64,000 nt of DNA from an uncultured delta proteobacterium (GTDB lineage: Bacteria; Desulfobacterota; Desulfobulbia; Desulfobulbales; Desulfocapsaceae), in assembly GCA_903901335.1 (NCBI GenBank), contig CAIUQR010000101.1, positions 1 to 64,000 on the forward strand, given 5' to 3'. Under the pieces are notes generated by a model. It saw only the letters and a list, made by a program, of their open reading frames with translations, was not told the DNA's origin and searched no databases. A program made the position numbers and the translations under genes. The stretch's first letter is position 1; every line of letters begins with the position of its first letter. This document shows positions 1-7,396 of this stretch, in pieces.

Positions 1-19
1 AACTCTGTTCGTCGTACAT
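1..19 (-). CDS. tnpA: IS200-type transposase, first six codons only
   Basis: The start codon is at 19-17 on the minus strand, preceded by GAGGAG about eight bases upstream; only M-Y-D-E-Q-S is inside the window. TnpA of this family is a small HUH-type Y1 transposase that moves single-stranded DNA. The identification rests on six residues plus the leader structure, so it is tentative. Confidence 0.45.
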
Positions 20-71
20 GGGAAGTCTCCTCTTCTTGAACTTTGAGCGGTTCAGAATTGTGAGACTTCCC
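20..71 (-). promoter_or_regulatory. Leader inverted repeat overlapping the transposase RBS
   Basis: GGGAAGTCTC at 20-29 pairs with GAGACTTCCC at 62-71, with a smaller inner pairing between TTGAAC and GTTCAG. One arm sits between the Shine-Dalgarno sequence and the ATG at 19, so in the transcript the stem would occlude ribosome access. Translational occlusion of this kind is known for IS200; here it is inferred from the sequence. Confidence 0.5.
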
Positions 72-103
72 TCTTATTCCCGTAATTGTCAAACTTTAGG
101 AGT

Positions 104-122
104 CCACCGGCAGAGCCGGTGG
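104..122. repeat. Perfect 8-bp hairpin (IS left-end hairpin)
   Basis: CCACCGGC, a 3-base loop AGA, then GCCGGTGG. It resembles the imperfect-palindrome recognition hairpin of IS200/IS605 ends, and could also block read-through into the element. Confidence 0.5.
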
Positions 123-129
123 TTTACCT

Positions 130-696
130 GTTTATTATTATAATTCCATATAGTCCTAAGCAACCGTTAACAAAGGATTATAGAATATTTACCTGACATT
201 TCCTGGCCAACGCAGCTGATATCCGGCCATTCCTTCATGATTCCTCTACCCTGCAATTCAGAAATTCATTGCCTGATTGAGAGATCGCAACCGCGAGAAA
301 ACCAATCGGGGTATGGGCATCAACAATTCGTGCAAATATTGCAGTAAAAAAAATAGAATGGAGAGCAGGAAAAACGGTTCCGGAGAGTGGAACAATCAAG
401 CAGCTGGAATCTTATTTACCGGTTATTGCGAGGTTCCGATTCTCCTTTTTACGGCAGAGCCCAACTGATCATACATGACCACTTGGACAAATATGACCTA
501 TATTCGAGGGTTGCAAATGACTCTCCTTACCTTTCCTGAATTAGCGGTCTTCCTTAAAAAACAGAATGATAGGTGAGGTGACGCCGAATGTTCGAAACGT
601 GGCGCACTAATTGCTTTAATGGAGGCATAGAGGCGGGCAGAATATAGGCTCATACTGTAACAGAAGCTCAAATTCACCATAAAGAAGGAAGATAAA
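130..696. other. Intergenic stretch with a possible gene remnant
   Basis: No complete gene is recognised. On the plus strand, 281-478 is open for 65 codons after a TGA and reads protein-like (for example KPIGVWASTIRANIAVKKI), but it has no start codon and no family I can name. It may be a decayed gene next to the insertion sequence. The last 20 bases carry the Shine-Dalgarno sequence of the gene starting at 697. Confidence 0.3.
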
Positions 697-1050
697 ATGT
701 CAACCAGGCAACATTTCACGACTGAACAGGCCCGTAAATTCGGTGACAAGTTTGGCATTGACTGGGACTGGAGCCACTCCGATATAGAGCAATTCCCCAT
801 GGGGTTGGATATTGAGTTGGAGCATGGCCTGCATGCCACGCCAAAGATCGTAACAGGAAACGCTTCCAATCACTCCGGGAAAATCATGCTCGCTTATCTA
901 AACGAGTTTGCCGATTACCACTCACGCTTAGAAAAGCTGGAGGGGGAAGCCAGAGAGGAAAACATTCAGAGCATAAAACTTGGCTATATCTGCTGGCAAA
1001 AAGCTCACAGTTGTTCGTCAATGCGACATGCTCCTTCCAAAAACCGATGA
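697..1050 (+). CDS. DUF5661 family protein
   Basis: A 117-residue protein whose first 85 or so residues match the small DUF5661 family: an N-terminal FTTEQARKFGDKFGIDW segment, the FPMGLDIELEHG motif, and a GKIMLAYLNEFADYHSRLEKLE segment. Function of the family is unknown to me. The start at 697 follows AAGAAGGAAG. The C-terminal 25 to 30 residues (from about NIQSIKLGY) do not look like the family, which normally ends near the Glu-rich helix; this tail may be frame-altered. It lies just upstream of the clpB remnant and cbpAM, so an association with protein quality control is possible but unproven. Confidence 0.7.
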   Translation: MSTRQHFTTEQARKFGDKFGIDWDWSHSDIEQFPMGLDIELEHGLHATPKIVTGNASNHSGKIMLAYLNEFADYHSRLEKLEGEAREENIQSIKLGYICWQKAHSCSSMRHAPSKNR

Positions 1051-1057
1051 GATACGC

Positions 1058-1404
1058 ATGCAACTTGACAAATTTACATTAAAATCACAAGAAGCGATTC
1101 AGACGGCCCAACAACTGGCGCAACAGAGTTCAAACCAGGAAATCCATCCATGTCACCTTGCCAAGGCTATCCTGGAACAGCCTGAAGGGGTCGTTGTTCC
1201 TGTTTTCCTCATCAGATTGCCGAAATTCTCCGCCTGAAATTCAAACCGGAATTCCTGAACCGGATAGATGAGACCATTATCTTCAGCAGCCTGTCGAAAC
1301 AGCATATGCTGGCAATAGTTGATATCCAGCTGCAGCAAGTGCTCGAAAGGATTGCAGCAAGAAAAATCACGGTCCGGATCAGCCAGGAGGCAAAACGCCA
1401 GTGA
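1058..1404 (+). pseudogene. clpB: clpB remnant with a large internal deletion
   Basis: The first 50 codons from ATG 1058 encode a recognisable ClpB N-domain start (FTLKSQEAIQTAQQLAQQ, then LEQPEGVVVPV). At about 1206 the reading frame is lost and, in the +1 frame from 1210, the sequence jumps to the second AAA+ module of ClpB (FKPEFLNRIDETIIFSSLS, then DIQLQQVLERIAARKI) and stops with TGA at 1402-1404. About 700 residues, including both Walker motifs and the middle domain, are missing and the two pieces are out of frame, so no working disaggregase can be made from here. A functional clpB may exist elsewhere in the genome. Confidence 0.8.
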
Positions 1405-1412
1405 GGAAGATA

Positions 1413-2378
1413 ATGGATTACAAGGATTATTATAAAACCCTGCATATCGCCAAAGAGGCATCGCAGGAGGAGATCAAGAGGGCTTATCGAAAACTGGCTC
1501 GAAAATATCACCCGGATATCAATAAAGATGCAAGTGCCGAGGCCCGTTTTAAGGAGATAAACGAGGCCCATGACGTACTGAAAGATAAAGAAAAGCGCAA
1601 GGACTACGACTCCTTTGGTGGTAATTGGCAAACCGGCCAGGAATTCAGACCGCCTCCTGACTGGAGGGACAGTTTTAAAGGAGACGGCAATGGATCGCGC
1701 CGGGCATCCAACCCACACTACAGCGAATTCTTTGAGTCCCTCTTCGGCGGAAATCCTGGCCATTTCACCTCTGAGAATTTTTCTTCGGTCGGGCAGGACG
1801 GAGGCCGGGGACATGATCTGAATGCGAAAATCTCCATCTCTCTTGAAGACAGCTATCATGGAGCCAAGCGCACCATAACCCTGAACAGAATTGTCAATGA
1901 TGGTACTGGCATCCAGACGCTGAAGCCTCAGTCCCTGCATATAACCATTCCCAAGGGGATAATGGAGGGTCAGCAGATAAGACTGGAGGGCCAGGGAGAA
2001 GCCGAATTTGTCATGGGACCATCGGGGAATCTCTTTCTTGAAATTGTCTTTGAGCCGCATCCGATCTTCACCGTCAATAAACGTGATATCTTTCTTACCC
2101 TGGCCGTGACACCGTGGGAGGCAGCTCTCGGGGCAACTATTGCCGTGCCGACTCTTGGAGGCAATGTCGATCTGAAACTTCCCGCCAATTCCCAGACCGG
2201 GAAGAAACTGCGTATGAAAGGACGAGGCCTCTCTTCGAAAAACCAGGTCGGCAACCAATTTGTGACCCTGACCATTCATGCTCCGGCAGCACATACCACC
2301 GAGCAGAGAGAGTTGTATGAAAGGATGGCGGAAATCATGCCCTATAATCCCCGGTCGGGTTGGGAGGTTGAAAAATGA
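1413..2378 (+). CDS. cbpA: DnaJ-class co-chaperone CbpA
   Basis: 321 residues counted from ATG 1413 (AGGAAG precedes it; an upstream in-frame GTG at 1401 overlaps the clpB remnant). An N-terminal J-domain carries the HPD motif (RKYHPDINKD), followed by a Gly/Phe-rich linker and two C-terminal beta substrate-binding domains, with no Cys-rich zinc-finger repeats. That is the CbpA (type II DnaJ) layout. It stimulates DnaK ATPase and binds unfolded clients in the cytoplasm. The stop overlaps the start of cbpM (ATGA), implying translational coupling. Confidence 0.9.
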   Translation: MDYKDYYKTLHIAKEASQEEIKRAYRKLARKYHPDINKDASAEARFKEINEAHDVLKDKEKRKDYDSFGGNWQTGQEFRPPPDWRDSFKGDGNGSRRASNPHYSEFFESLFGGNPGHFTSENFSSVGQDGGRGHDLNAKISISLEDSYHGAKRTITLNRIVNDGTGIQTLKPQSLHITIPKGIMEGQQIRLEGQGEAEFVMGPSGNLFLEIVFEPHPIFTVNKRDIFLTLAVTPWEAALGATIAVPTLGGNVDLKLPANSQTGKKLRMKGRGLSSKNQVGNQFVTLTIHAPAAHTTEQRELYERMAEIMPYNPRSGWEVEK

Positions 2379-2674
2379 AAAAAGAGTATGTCTTCACTCT
2401 TCTGGATGAAACTATCACTTGGGGATTGACTGAAATTTGCACCCGCTGCCGAGTGGATAGTGACTTGGTCTATGAGATGATCAATGAAGGAATACTGGAT
2501 CCGGAGGGATCTTCAGTCGAGACGTGGCGTTTCAATGCTGTGGCTATTAAGAGGATTCAGGTAGCTTGCAGGTTGAAAAATGATTTGCGGGTCAATTTGC
2601 CGGGGGTTGCTCTCGCTCTTGATCTACTGGAAGAACTCGAAGAATTGCGTTCCCGTACGACACAGCTTTCTTGA
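2375..2674 (+). CDS. cbpM: Chaperone modulatory protein CbpM
   Basis: 99 residues with a MerR-like winged-helix start (TWGLTEICTRCRVDSDLVYEMI) and a C-terminal leucine-rich helix, as in CbpM. The family binds the J-domain of CbpA and blocks its co-chaperone and DNA-binding activity. Start overlaps cbpA by four bases. The pair is commonly found beside clpB in delta-proteobacteria, which fits the clpB remnant just upstream. Confidence 0.85.
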   Translation: MKKEYVFTLLDETITWGLTEICTRCRVDSDLVYEMINEGILDPEGSSVETWRFNAVAIKRIQVACRLKNDLRVNLPGVALALDLLEELEELRSRTTQLS

Positions 2675-2922
2675 ATGGCCTATGAAAACATAGCTGCTAA
2701 AAATCAGTGCCATTTGATCACGAAAAATGCGAAGGAAAAAGAGCTTTGATTTTTTCTATTGATGACACACCTCACATCCCCAACCTTACCAAGATGGACG
2801 GATCTGCAATTGAGAGACAATTTGCAGAGACTGAAAACAGAAAAGGCAGCCAATTTGGTCACAATTGTGATTCAAAGGGCTGCCAATCTGCAATAACGAC
2901 TTAATATCATTATATATTTTTG

Positions 2923-3000
2923 TGGTCGGGGCGGTAGGATTCGAACCTACGACCTCCTGCTCCCAAGGCAGGCGCGCTAACCAGGCTGCGCTACGCCCCG
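2923..3000 (-). tRNA. tRNA-Pro (anticodon TGG)
   Basis: On the minus strand the seven-base acceptor arms CGGGGCG/CGCCCCG close a cloverleaf with D-loop, anticodon loop CTTGGGA (anticodon TGG) between CCTGC/GCAGG, a T-arm containing GGTTCGAATCC, discriminator A and an encoded CCA (2923-2925). Confidence 0.95.
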
Positions 3001-3012
3001 ACATCAGACATG

Positions 3013-3040
3013 AAAAAAGCCCGATTCGAGAATCGGGCTT
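3013..3040 (-). terminator. Rho-independent terminator after tRNA-Asn
   Basis: A perfect 10-bp stem (AAGCCCGATT / AATCGGGCTT) with a 4-base loop, followed on the minus strand by a short T run. It sits between the two tRNA genes, only 12 bases before tRNA-Pro. Confidence 0.75.
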
Positions 3041-3048
3041 GTAATTTT

Positions 3049-3124
3049 TGGCTCCCCGGGACGGGCTCGAACCGCCGACAAGGTGGTTAACAGCCACCTG
3101 CTCTACCTACTGAGCTACCGAGGA
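3049..3124 (-). tRNA. tRNA-Asn (anticodon GTT)
   Basis: Minus-strand cloverleaf with acceptor arms TCCTCGG/CCGGGGA (one G-T pair), D-arm TAGCTCAGTAGGTAGAGCA, anticodon loop CTGTTAA between GGTGG/CCACC, T-arm GGTTCGAGCC, discriminator G and encoded CCA (3049-3051). Confidence 0.95.
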
Positions 3125-3216
3125 AGATAAAAGATTCCGGCACACCTGAACTTTTCAGGAAGACACGGACCGCGCCACAGGCCTGGAGTCACACTGCCGA
3201 ATTCTTGTAGCGCGTG

Positions 3217-3245
3217 AATATAAACAGGTGCGGTTGCAGTGTCAA
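3217..3245 (-). promoter_or_regulatory. Consensus sigma70 promoter for the tRNA genes
   Basis: On the minus strand TTGACA, a 17-base spacer and TATATT; transcription would start near 3210, about 85 bases before tRNA-Asn. This is close to a perfect housekeeping promoter, as expected for a tRNA operon. Confidence 0.8.
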
Positions 3246-3299
3246 TGTTTTTTTGTCTTCCTCTCCGTCTATACAGGACAAAAGACATACGGCAATGTC

Positions 3300-4151
3300 C
3301 TATTTATTGCGCATCCCCTGCATTGCCTTCATTGCCTGCTCCATCTCTTCGTCGCTGACCTCGGAGGAACCATCCTGCGGAGCATTTCTTCTCCCCTTCT
3401 TTTGCAGCATCGGATTCATTTGCCCCATTTTTTTAGCACCCTCCGGGTCCTTTAACATCGCCATGGTCTGCTGGGCCATGGAGCGGGCCATGGCATCCCC
3501 ATCCGGATCAATCTGCGGCGTAATTCCCGCCGGAAACTCAAAGTATTTTGCATCCACAGATCCCTTTCTGACTTCCGTCGCCTCTTTTTGCATCGAAATT
3601 CCCATCATCACGGTATTAATCTTCAACGGGATCCCGGTCTGATGGATGGAATGTACGGTGGACCCCATGACGGTGGCCCGGTCACAGTCATACCCCAGGA
3701 TCTTTTCGGCATTCATCTCGACCTTTCCGCCCATGCCGCTGGTCATGTTGACACCCATCTCCTGGGCATTCTTCATGACCTGGTCTTTTTCGGACGAAGA
3801 GAGTTTGTTATATTCTTCGATCATGTACTTCTGCGGGTTTACGCTTTTTTTACCGGTCTTTTTAATCATATCAAAGGTATATGTCCAATCAGGGGTCAGG
3901 ATATGGATGGTTTCGCTTGGCATGCTCCTTCCCATCATTGTGTTGATCGTCTTATGATAGGTAGCTGATTCTTTACCATAATTCCTGATATACAAAGCCT
4001 CCGTCCCCTTCTCGGTGCCGCTCAGCGTATACTGAATGGTCGCACTTTCAAAGGGCAGTGTGCGCTCCCAGGGGTTTTTCTCTGCCGCCGCAGCGATAAG
4101 CGGCAACAGAAGCACCGCGATGATTGTCAGAACAGTATTGATATGTTTCAT
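3300..4151 (-). CDS. Exported DUF4412-like hypothetical protein
   Basis: 283 residues with a Sec signal peptide (MKHINTVLTIIAVLLLPLIAAAAE, cleavage after AAA) and a mature part rich in Met and Lys that resembles DUF4412-type periplasmic proteins: an early FESATIQYTLSGTEKG strand pair and a conserved region around EKILGYDCDRATVMGSTVHSI. The C-terminal 70 residues are charged and probably disordered (MQKKGRRNAPQDGS, EEMEQAMKAMQGMRNK). GGGGAG precedes the ATG. No enzymatic motif is visible; function unknown. Confidence 0.75.
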   Translation of the reverse strand: MKHINTVLTIIAVLLLPLIAAAAEKNPWERTLPFESATIQYTLSGTEKGTEALYIRNYGKESATYHKTINTMMGRSMPSETIHILTPDWTYTFDMIKKTGKKSVNPQKYMIEEYNKLSSSEKDQVMKNAQEMGVNMTSGMGGKVEMNAEKILGYDCDRATVMGSTVHSIHQTGIPLKINTVMMGISMQKEATEVRKGSVDAKYFEFPAGITPQIDPDGDAMARSMAQQTMAMLKDPEGAKKMGQMNPMLQKKGRRNAPQDGSSEVSDEEMEQAMKAMQGMRNK

Positions 4152-4202
4152 GTTTTTCTCCCCCCATTGTAATGTTAGTAATTTTCTCCGAATTCACATC
4201 TG

Positions 4203-4964
4203 TTATTTTTCCTTCTCTTCCCTGTGTATCGGGAATGGTCCCCAGCTTTGGGCCACCGGCATGATCTCAATGGCGTTAATATTAACATGGGATGGTCTGC
4301 TTGCCACCCAATAGATGGTTTCGGCAATATCAGCGGCACTCAGGGGCGTCATCCCCGCATAGACGGAATCGGCCCGGTCCTTGTCCCCATGGAAACGGAC
4401 CACGGAAAACTCGGTCTCGGCAAGTCCCGGTTCGATATTAGTGACCCGGACGCCGGTACCGTGCAGATCGGCACGCAGATTCATCGAAAACTGCCTGACG
4501 AAGGCCTTGGTCCCGCCATAGGCATTCCCCCCCGGATAGGGCCAGTTGCCGGCAACCGAGCCAAGATTTATGACCTGCCCTTGTCCGCGTTCGACCATGC
4601 CGGGAAGGATCATCCTTGTCATATACATAAGGCCTTTGATATTGGTATCCACCATAGTCTCCCAGTCAATGAGATCAGCCGTTTGCGCCGGTTGCATCCC
4701 CAGGGCCAGACCCGCACTGTTCAGGAGGATATCGATCCTTCTGAACTCTTCCGGGAGTTCCGAATACATCTTCCTGACCATCCGGCCGTCCCGGATATCA
4801 AAGACTGCGATATGGACAGACACCCCGGACAGCTCCTCGGCCAAGGCCTCCAGACGGTCCTTTCTTCTGCCGCAAAGAATGAGCCGCCAGCCATTGGCCG
4901 CGAACAACTGGGCGCATGCCTTGCCAAAACCCGATGAGGCGCCGGTTATCAGGATAGTATTCAT
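4203..4964 (-). CDS. ydfG: Short-chain dehydrogenase (YdfG-like)
   Basis: 253-residue classical SDR: cofactor motif TGASSGFG (7-14), NSAG (82-85), catalytic Ser136 in NLGSVAG, Tyr149 and Lys153 in YGGTK. The Arg-Arg pair after the second strand (CGRRKDR) favours NADP(H). Overall it resembles E. coli YdfG, an NADP-dependent 3-hydroxy-acid dehydrogenase acting on serine, 3-hydroxyisobutyrate and malonic semialdehyde. Start is supported by GGAGG. It lies 38 bases upstream of the signal-peptide end of the DUF4412-like gene, so the two may be co-transcribed. The substrate is inferred from family only. Confidence 0.85.
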   Translation of the reverse strand: MNTILITGASSGFGKACAQLFAANGWRLILCGRRKDRLEALAEELSGVSVHIAVFDIRDGRMVRKMYSELPEEFRRIDILLNSAGLALGMQPAQTADLIDWETMVDTNIKGLMYMTRMILPGMVERGQGQVINLGSVAGNWPYPGGNAYGGTKAFVRQFSMNLRADLHGTGVRVTNIEPGLAETEFSVVRFHGDKDRADSVYAGMTPLSAADIAETIYWVASRPSHVNINAIEIMPVAQSWGPFPIHREEKEK

Positions 4965-5020
4965 CGTATTTCCTCCAACCTGTTTTTTGTCTTTATTGTT
5001 TTCTGATTATCAGGAATGGC

Positions 5021-7177
5021 TCACAGATCGCGGATAAAATTTTCAATCAGCCGATGGACCTCACCGGCCTCCTCGCCGTTGACGATGATATGTCTGGTGC
5101 TGTCGATAAGACAGTATTGCTTTTTCCTTGAGCCGAGCTTGTCAAAGAACTGTCGCGATCCCTTCTGATCAACGACCGGATTATCGCTTGCCTGGACTAC
5201 CAGAGCGGGGTGTCGGATCTCATCCAGTTTCGGCCGGAGATGGTCCAGAAGCCTCCCCACCTCCCGGACCCCGAAGACCGGATTGCGATCATAACTCATA
5301 GTCAGGTCATCCGGATAAAATGTAAAAAAAGGGTCTTCCAGTGCATTTCCCTTTACCTTGGCGACGATTCGATTCCAGACATCAATATTCGGCATGAACT
5401 CCGTGGAAAAATCATGCAGGGCATATGGAGGACAGACAACAAAAATACCGGCAATATTTTTAACCCGGGCGGCGAGATCAAAGGCCAGACATCCTCCCAC
5501 CGAGATCCCGCCTAAGATCACCTTCTCACAGATATTGCCGATAATCGCATAACCTGCTTCCACCGCTTCCAGCCACTCATCACAGGTCGTCTCGGCCAGA
5601 TTTCCGGGCGTCGTCCCATGCCCGGCCAGACGGGGAACATAGACCCAGATCCCTTTGCCGTTCAGATAAACGGCCAATTGCCGCACCTCTTCCGGATTGG
5701 CCAGATAGCTATGAACAAGGACCACACCGATCTTTCTCGTTGCTCCCTGTAATAGAAACGGCGCCCAGCTCTTTTTTCGCACCGGATCTCCAGTCGCCGC
5801 ATGGCGGGCGCAATCCTGGTGAAACAGCGCCAGTTCTTTGCGCAGCAGGAATTGCACAATTGAAATCTTCACCAGAAAATCAGGTCGCCAGGCGAGAGAA
5901 AAGATCACCCGCTGCAGCTTTTTCAGCGGCTCAACCTCATTGGCTATGACCTCTATTGGATTATCGATCCTGCCCCGATGAAAGTTAATCAGATCGGACA
6001 GCTTCGACCTGTCTTTGTGCAGAATGCCCTTATCTTCCCGGAGGTCCCCTTTCTCCACAGCAAGATCGAGGAAGTTCCGATACTTACCGAATCTGTCGTC
6101 GATCAGGAGGTGGATCTGATCCTCCATGATGGATCTGTGCAGATAACAGCCGGCCTTCTCCTGGTCGGTCAGCCGGGTCGCAGCCAGGAACACCCTGCGC
6201 TTCAGATCAGCCTCCCGCATCCTCTTGCCGGGATAGAGCCGGAGAAAGGACGCGAAGAGGTGCTCATGATTGACGGTGGTCATATCGTATATTTCGGTCA
6301 TATACCGTTCCATGACCACCGATGATTGCCGCCGGAGGAACCCGTCAAGCCCGGTGGGTGTATCAAAACCTTCGGGTAGAGGTGTTTCCAGCTCCTTCTG
6401 CATATCCGAACCTTGCAGATACTCATCGACCCGGATCGGTTGACCGAAACGTATATCCAGATCCACTCCTGAAAGCAGCATCGTCCCTTCCGTCATGATC
6501 TCTTCCACCATCCTCTCCGGGATATCCTTGACTAATCTTGCAGCAAGGGTTGAGGCGATATTTTCTCTGGCCCGGATCGGATAATAGGTCAGATTGACCG
6601 GCACGATGAATGTCGGTTTTCCTTTCAGTATATCGATCGAATCGATGAAGAATCGCTCCAGGAATCGCTGCGTTTCATCGGGTGATTTTTCAGCTCTTGC
6701 CAGCAGATGCCGACGCAGAAACCCGGCGCGCAGGGCCAGCGAGGCAGCTCCAGTGTGCGGCTTGTGGCCTCCATCGGTAGAGGAGACCATGAATTCACCC
6801 TTGCTCATGGTCTTTTTCGTCTTGACCATGTTCCCTTCCGGGTAGATTATCCAGTCGGACTCTCCGGTCAACAGACTGCGCAGGATAAGCTGGTCACGAT
6901 GAGGGTCCCTGGTGGAAATAACCCCCACCATATCGAAAAACCTCCGCAGGCCGCCCTTGAAGAGATCGGCATCGGCGAGCGACCAGACAGGGGTGGAGGT
7001 CAAATTATAAATATAATACGGAAGCAACAGGGTCTCGATCCTGGTGAAATGGTTGATAACGAATATTATCGAGCCCTTGGGGATGTTTTCTTTACCATGG
7101 AGAATGATATCCGCCTTGGAAAGGCTGGAAAGGGTTTTGATCGCCAGGCCTGCTGTAAGATACGCGGATCGATTCAT
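5021..7177 (-). CDS. PlsC-type acyltransferase fused to an alpha/beta hydrolase
   Basis: 718 residues in two catalytic parts. The N-terminal part (about 20-280) is an acyltransferase: NHFTRIE (42-48) replaces the usual HX4D by HX4E, and YPEGNM (112-117) matches the EGTR-like block. A helical middle follows. The C-terminal part (about 475-718) is a serine alpha/beta hydrolase with LVHSYLANPEE (oxyanion region), nucleophile elbow GISVGG (Ser559), Asp in VVQASDNPVV and His in STRHIIV. The fusion suggests phospholipid remodelling (acyl transfer plus deacylation) at the membrane. No strong RBS before ATG 7177; the true start could be slightly different. Confidence 0.8.
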   Translation of the reverse strand: MNRSAYLTAGLAIKTLSSLSKADIILHGKENIPKGSIIFVINHFTRIETLLLPYYIYNLTSTPVWSLADADLFKGGLRRFFDMVGVISTRDPHRDQLILRSLLTGESDWIIYPEGNMVKTKKTMSKGEFMVSSTDGGHKPHTGAASLALRAGFLRRHLLARAEKSPDETQRFLERFFIDSIDILKGKPTFIVPVNLTYYPIRARENIASTLAARLVKDIPERMVEEIMTEGTMLLSGVDLDIRFGQPIRVDEYLQGSDMQKELETPLPEGFDTPTGLDGFLRRQSSVVMERYMTEIYDMTTVNHEHLFASFLRLYPGKRMREADLKRRVFLAATRLTDQEKAGCYLHRSIMEDQIHLLIDDRFGKYRNFLDLAVEKGDLREDKGILHKDRSKLSDLINFHRGRIDNPIEVIANEVEPLKKLQRVIFSLAWRPDFLVKISIVQFLLRKELALFHQDCARHAATGDPVRKKSWAPFLLQGATRKIGVVLVHSYLANPEEVRQLAVYLNGKGIWVYVPRLAGHGTTPGNLAETTCDEWLEAVEAGYAIIGNICEKVILGGISVGGCLAFDLAARVKNIAGIFVVCPPYALHDFSTEFMPNIDVWNRIVAKVKGNALEDPFFTFYPDDLTMSYDRNPVFGVREVGRLLDHLRPKLDEIRHPALVVQASDNPVVDQKGSRQFFDKLGSRKKQYCLIDSTRHIIVNGEEAGEVHRLIENFIRDL

Positions 7178-7396
7178 GGGCGTTTTTGCAAGAGAATGAA
7201 TACTTCTTTTCTAATGGACTGAATATATGGAGAGGAGAGACGGAGGTCAAGAAGTCTTCTTCCGGAGCACCAGGTATTCAGCCGGAGGCACATCATCAAG
7301 GAGATCCCGTAAAACAACCCAAGCAAACCGATACGTTACAAAACGTTTGATATTCCTTTCGATTTCCACTACAACAAAGAGAGACAAGCAGAAGAG

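Larger units (their letters stand above)
1..150 (-). mobile_element. Left end of an IS200/IS605-type insertion sequence (partial)
   Basis: The first bases read, on the minus strand, as a good ribosome binding site followed by ATG and the codons M-Y-D-E-Q-S, which matches the way IS200-type TnpA proteins begin (M-x-D-E-x-S). Upstream of that start lies a 10-bp inverted repeat (20-29 with 62-71) that would fold the leader, and then a perfect 8-bp hairpin with a 3-base loop (104-122). IS200 elements typically carry both a leader stem and a subterminal hairpin at the left end. The outer boundary near 125-150 is a guess; most of the element is outside the window. Confidence 0.5.

Noticed and set aside
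1212..2294. Long minus-strand open frame opposite cbpA
   Set aside because: It is the complement of a clear J-domain protein, with no family features and no RBS.
2859..2870. TCACAATTGTGA palindrome as an FNR/HcpR-type site
   Set aside because: The half-sites are in the reverse order of TTGTGA-N6-TCACAA and it is not placed before any gene start.
2707..2904. Small plus-strand frame before the tRNA genes
   Set aside because: No RBS, no family, and the region has short repeats and a palindrome instead of coding character.
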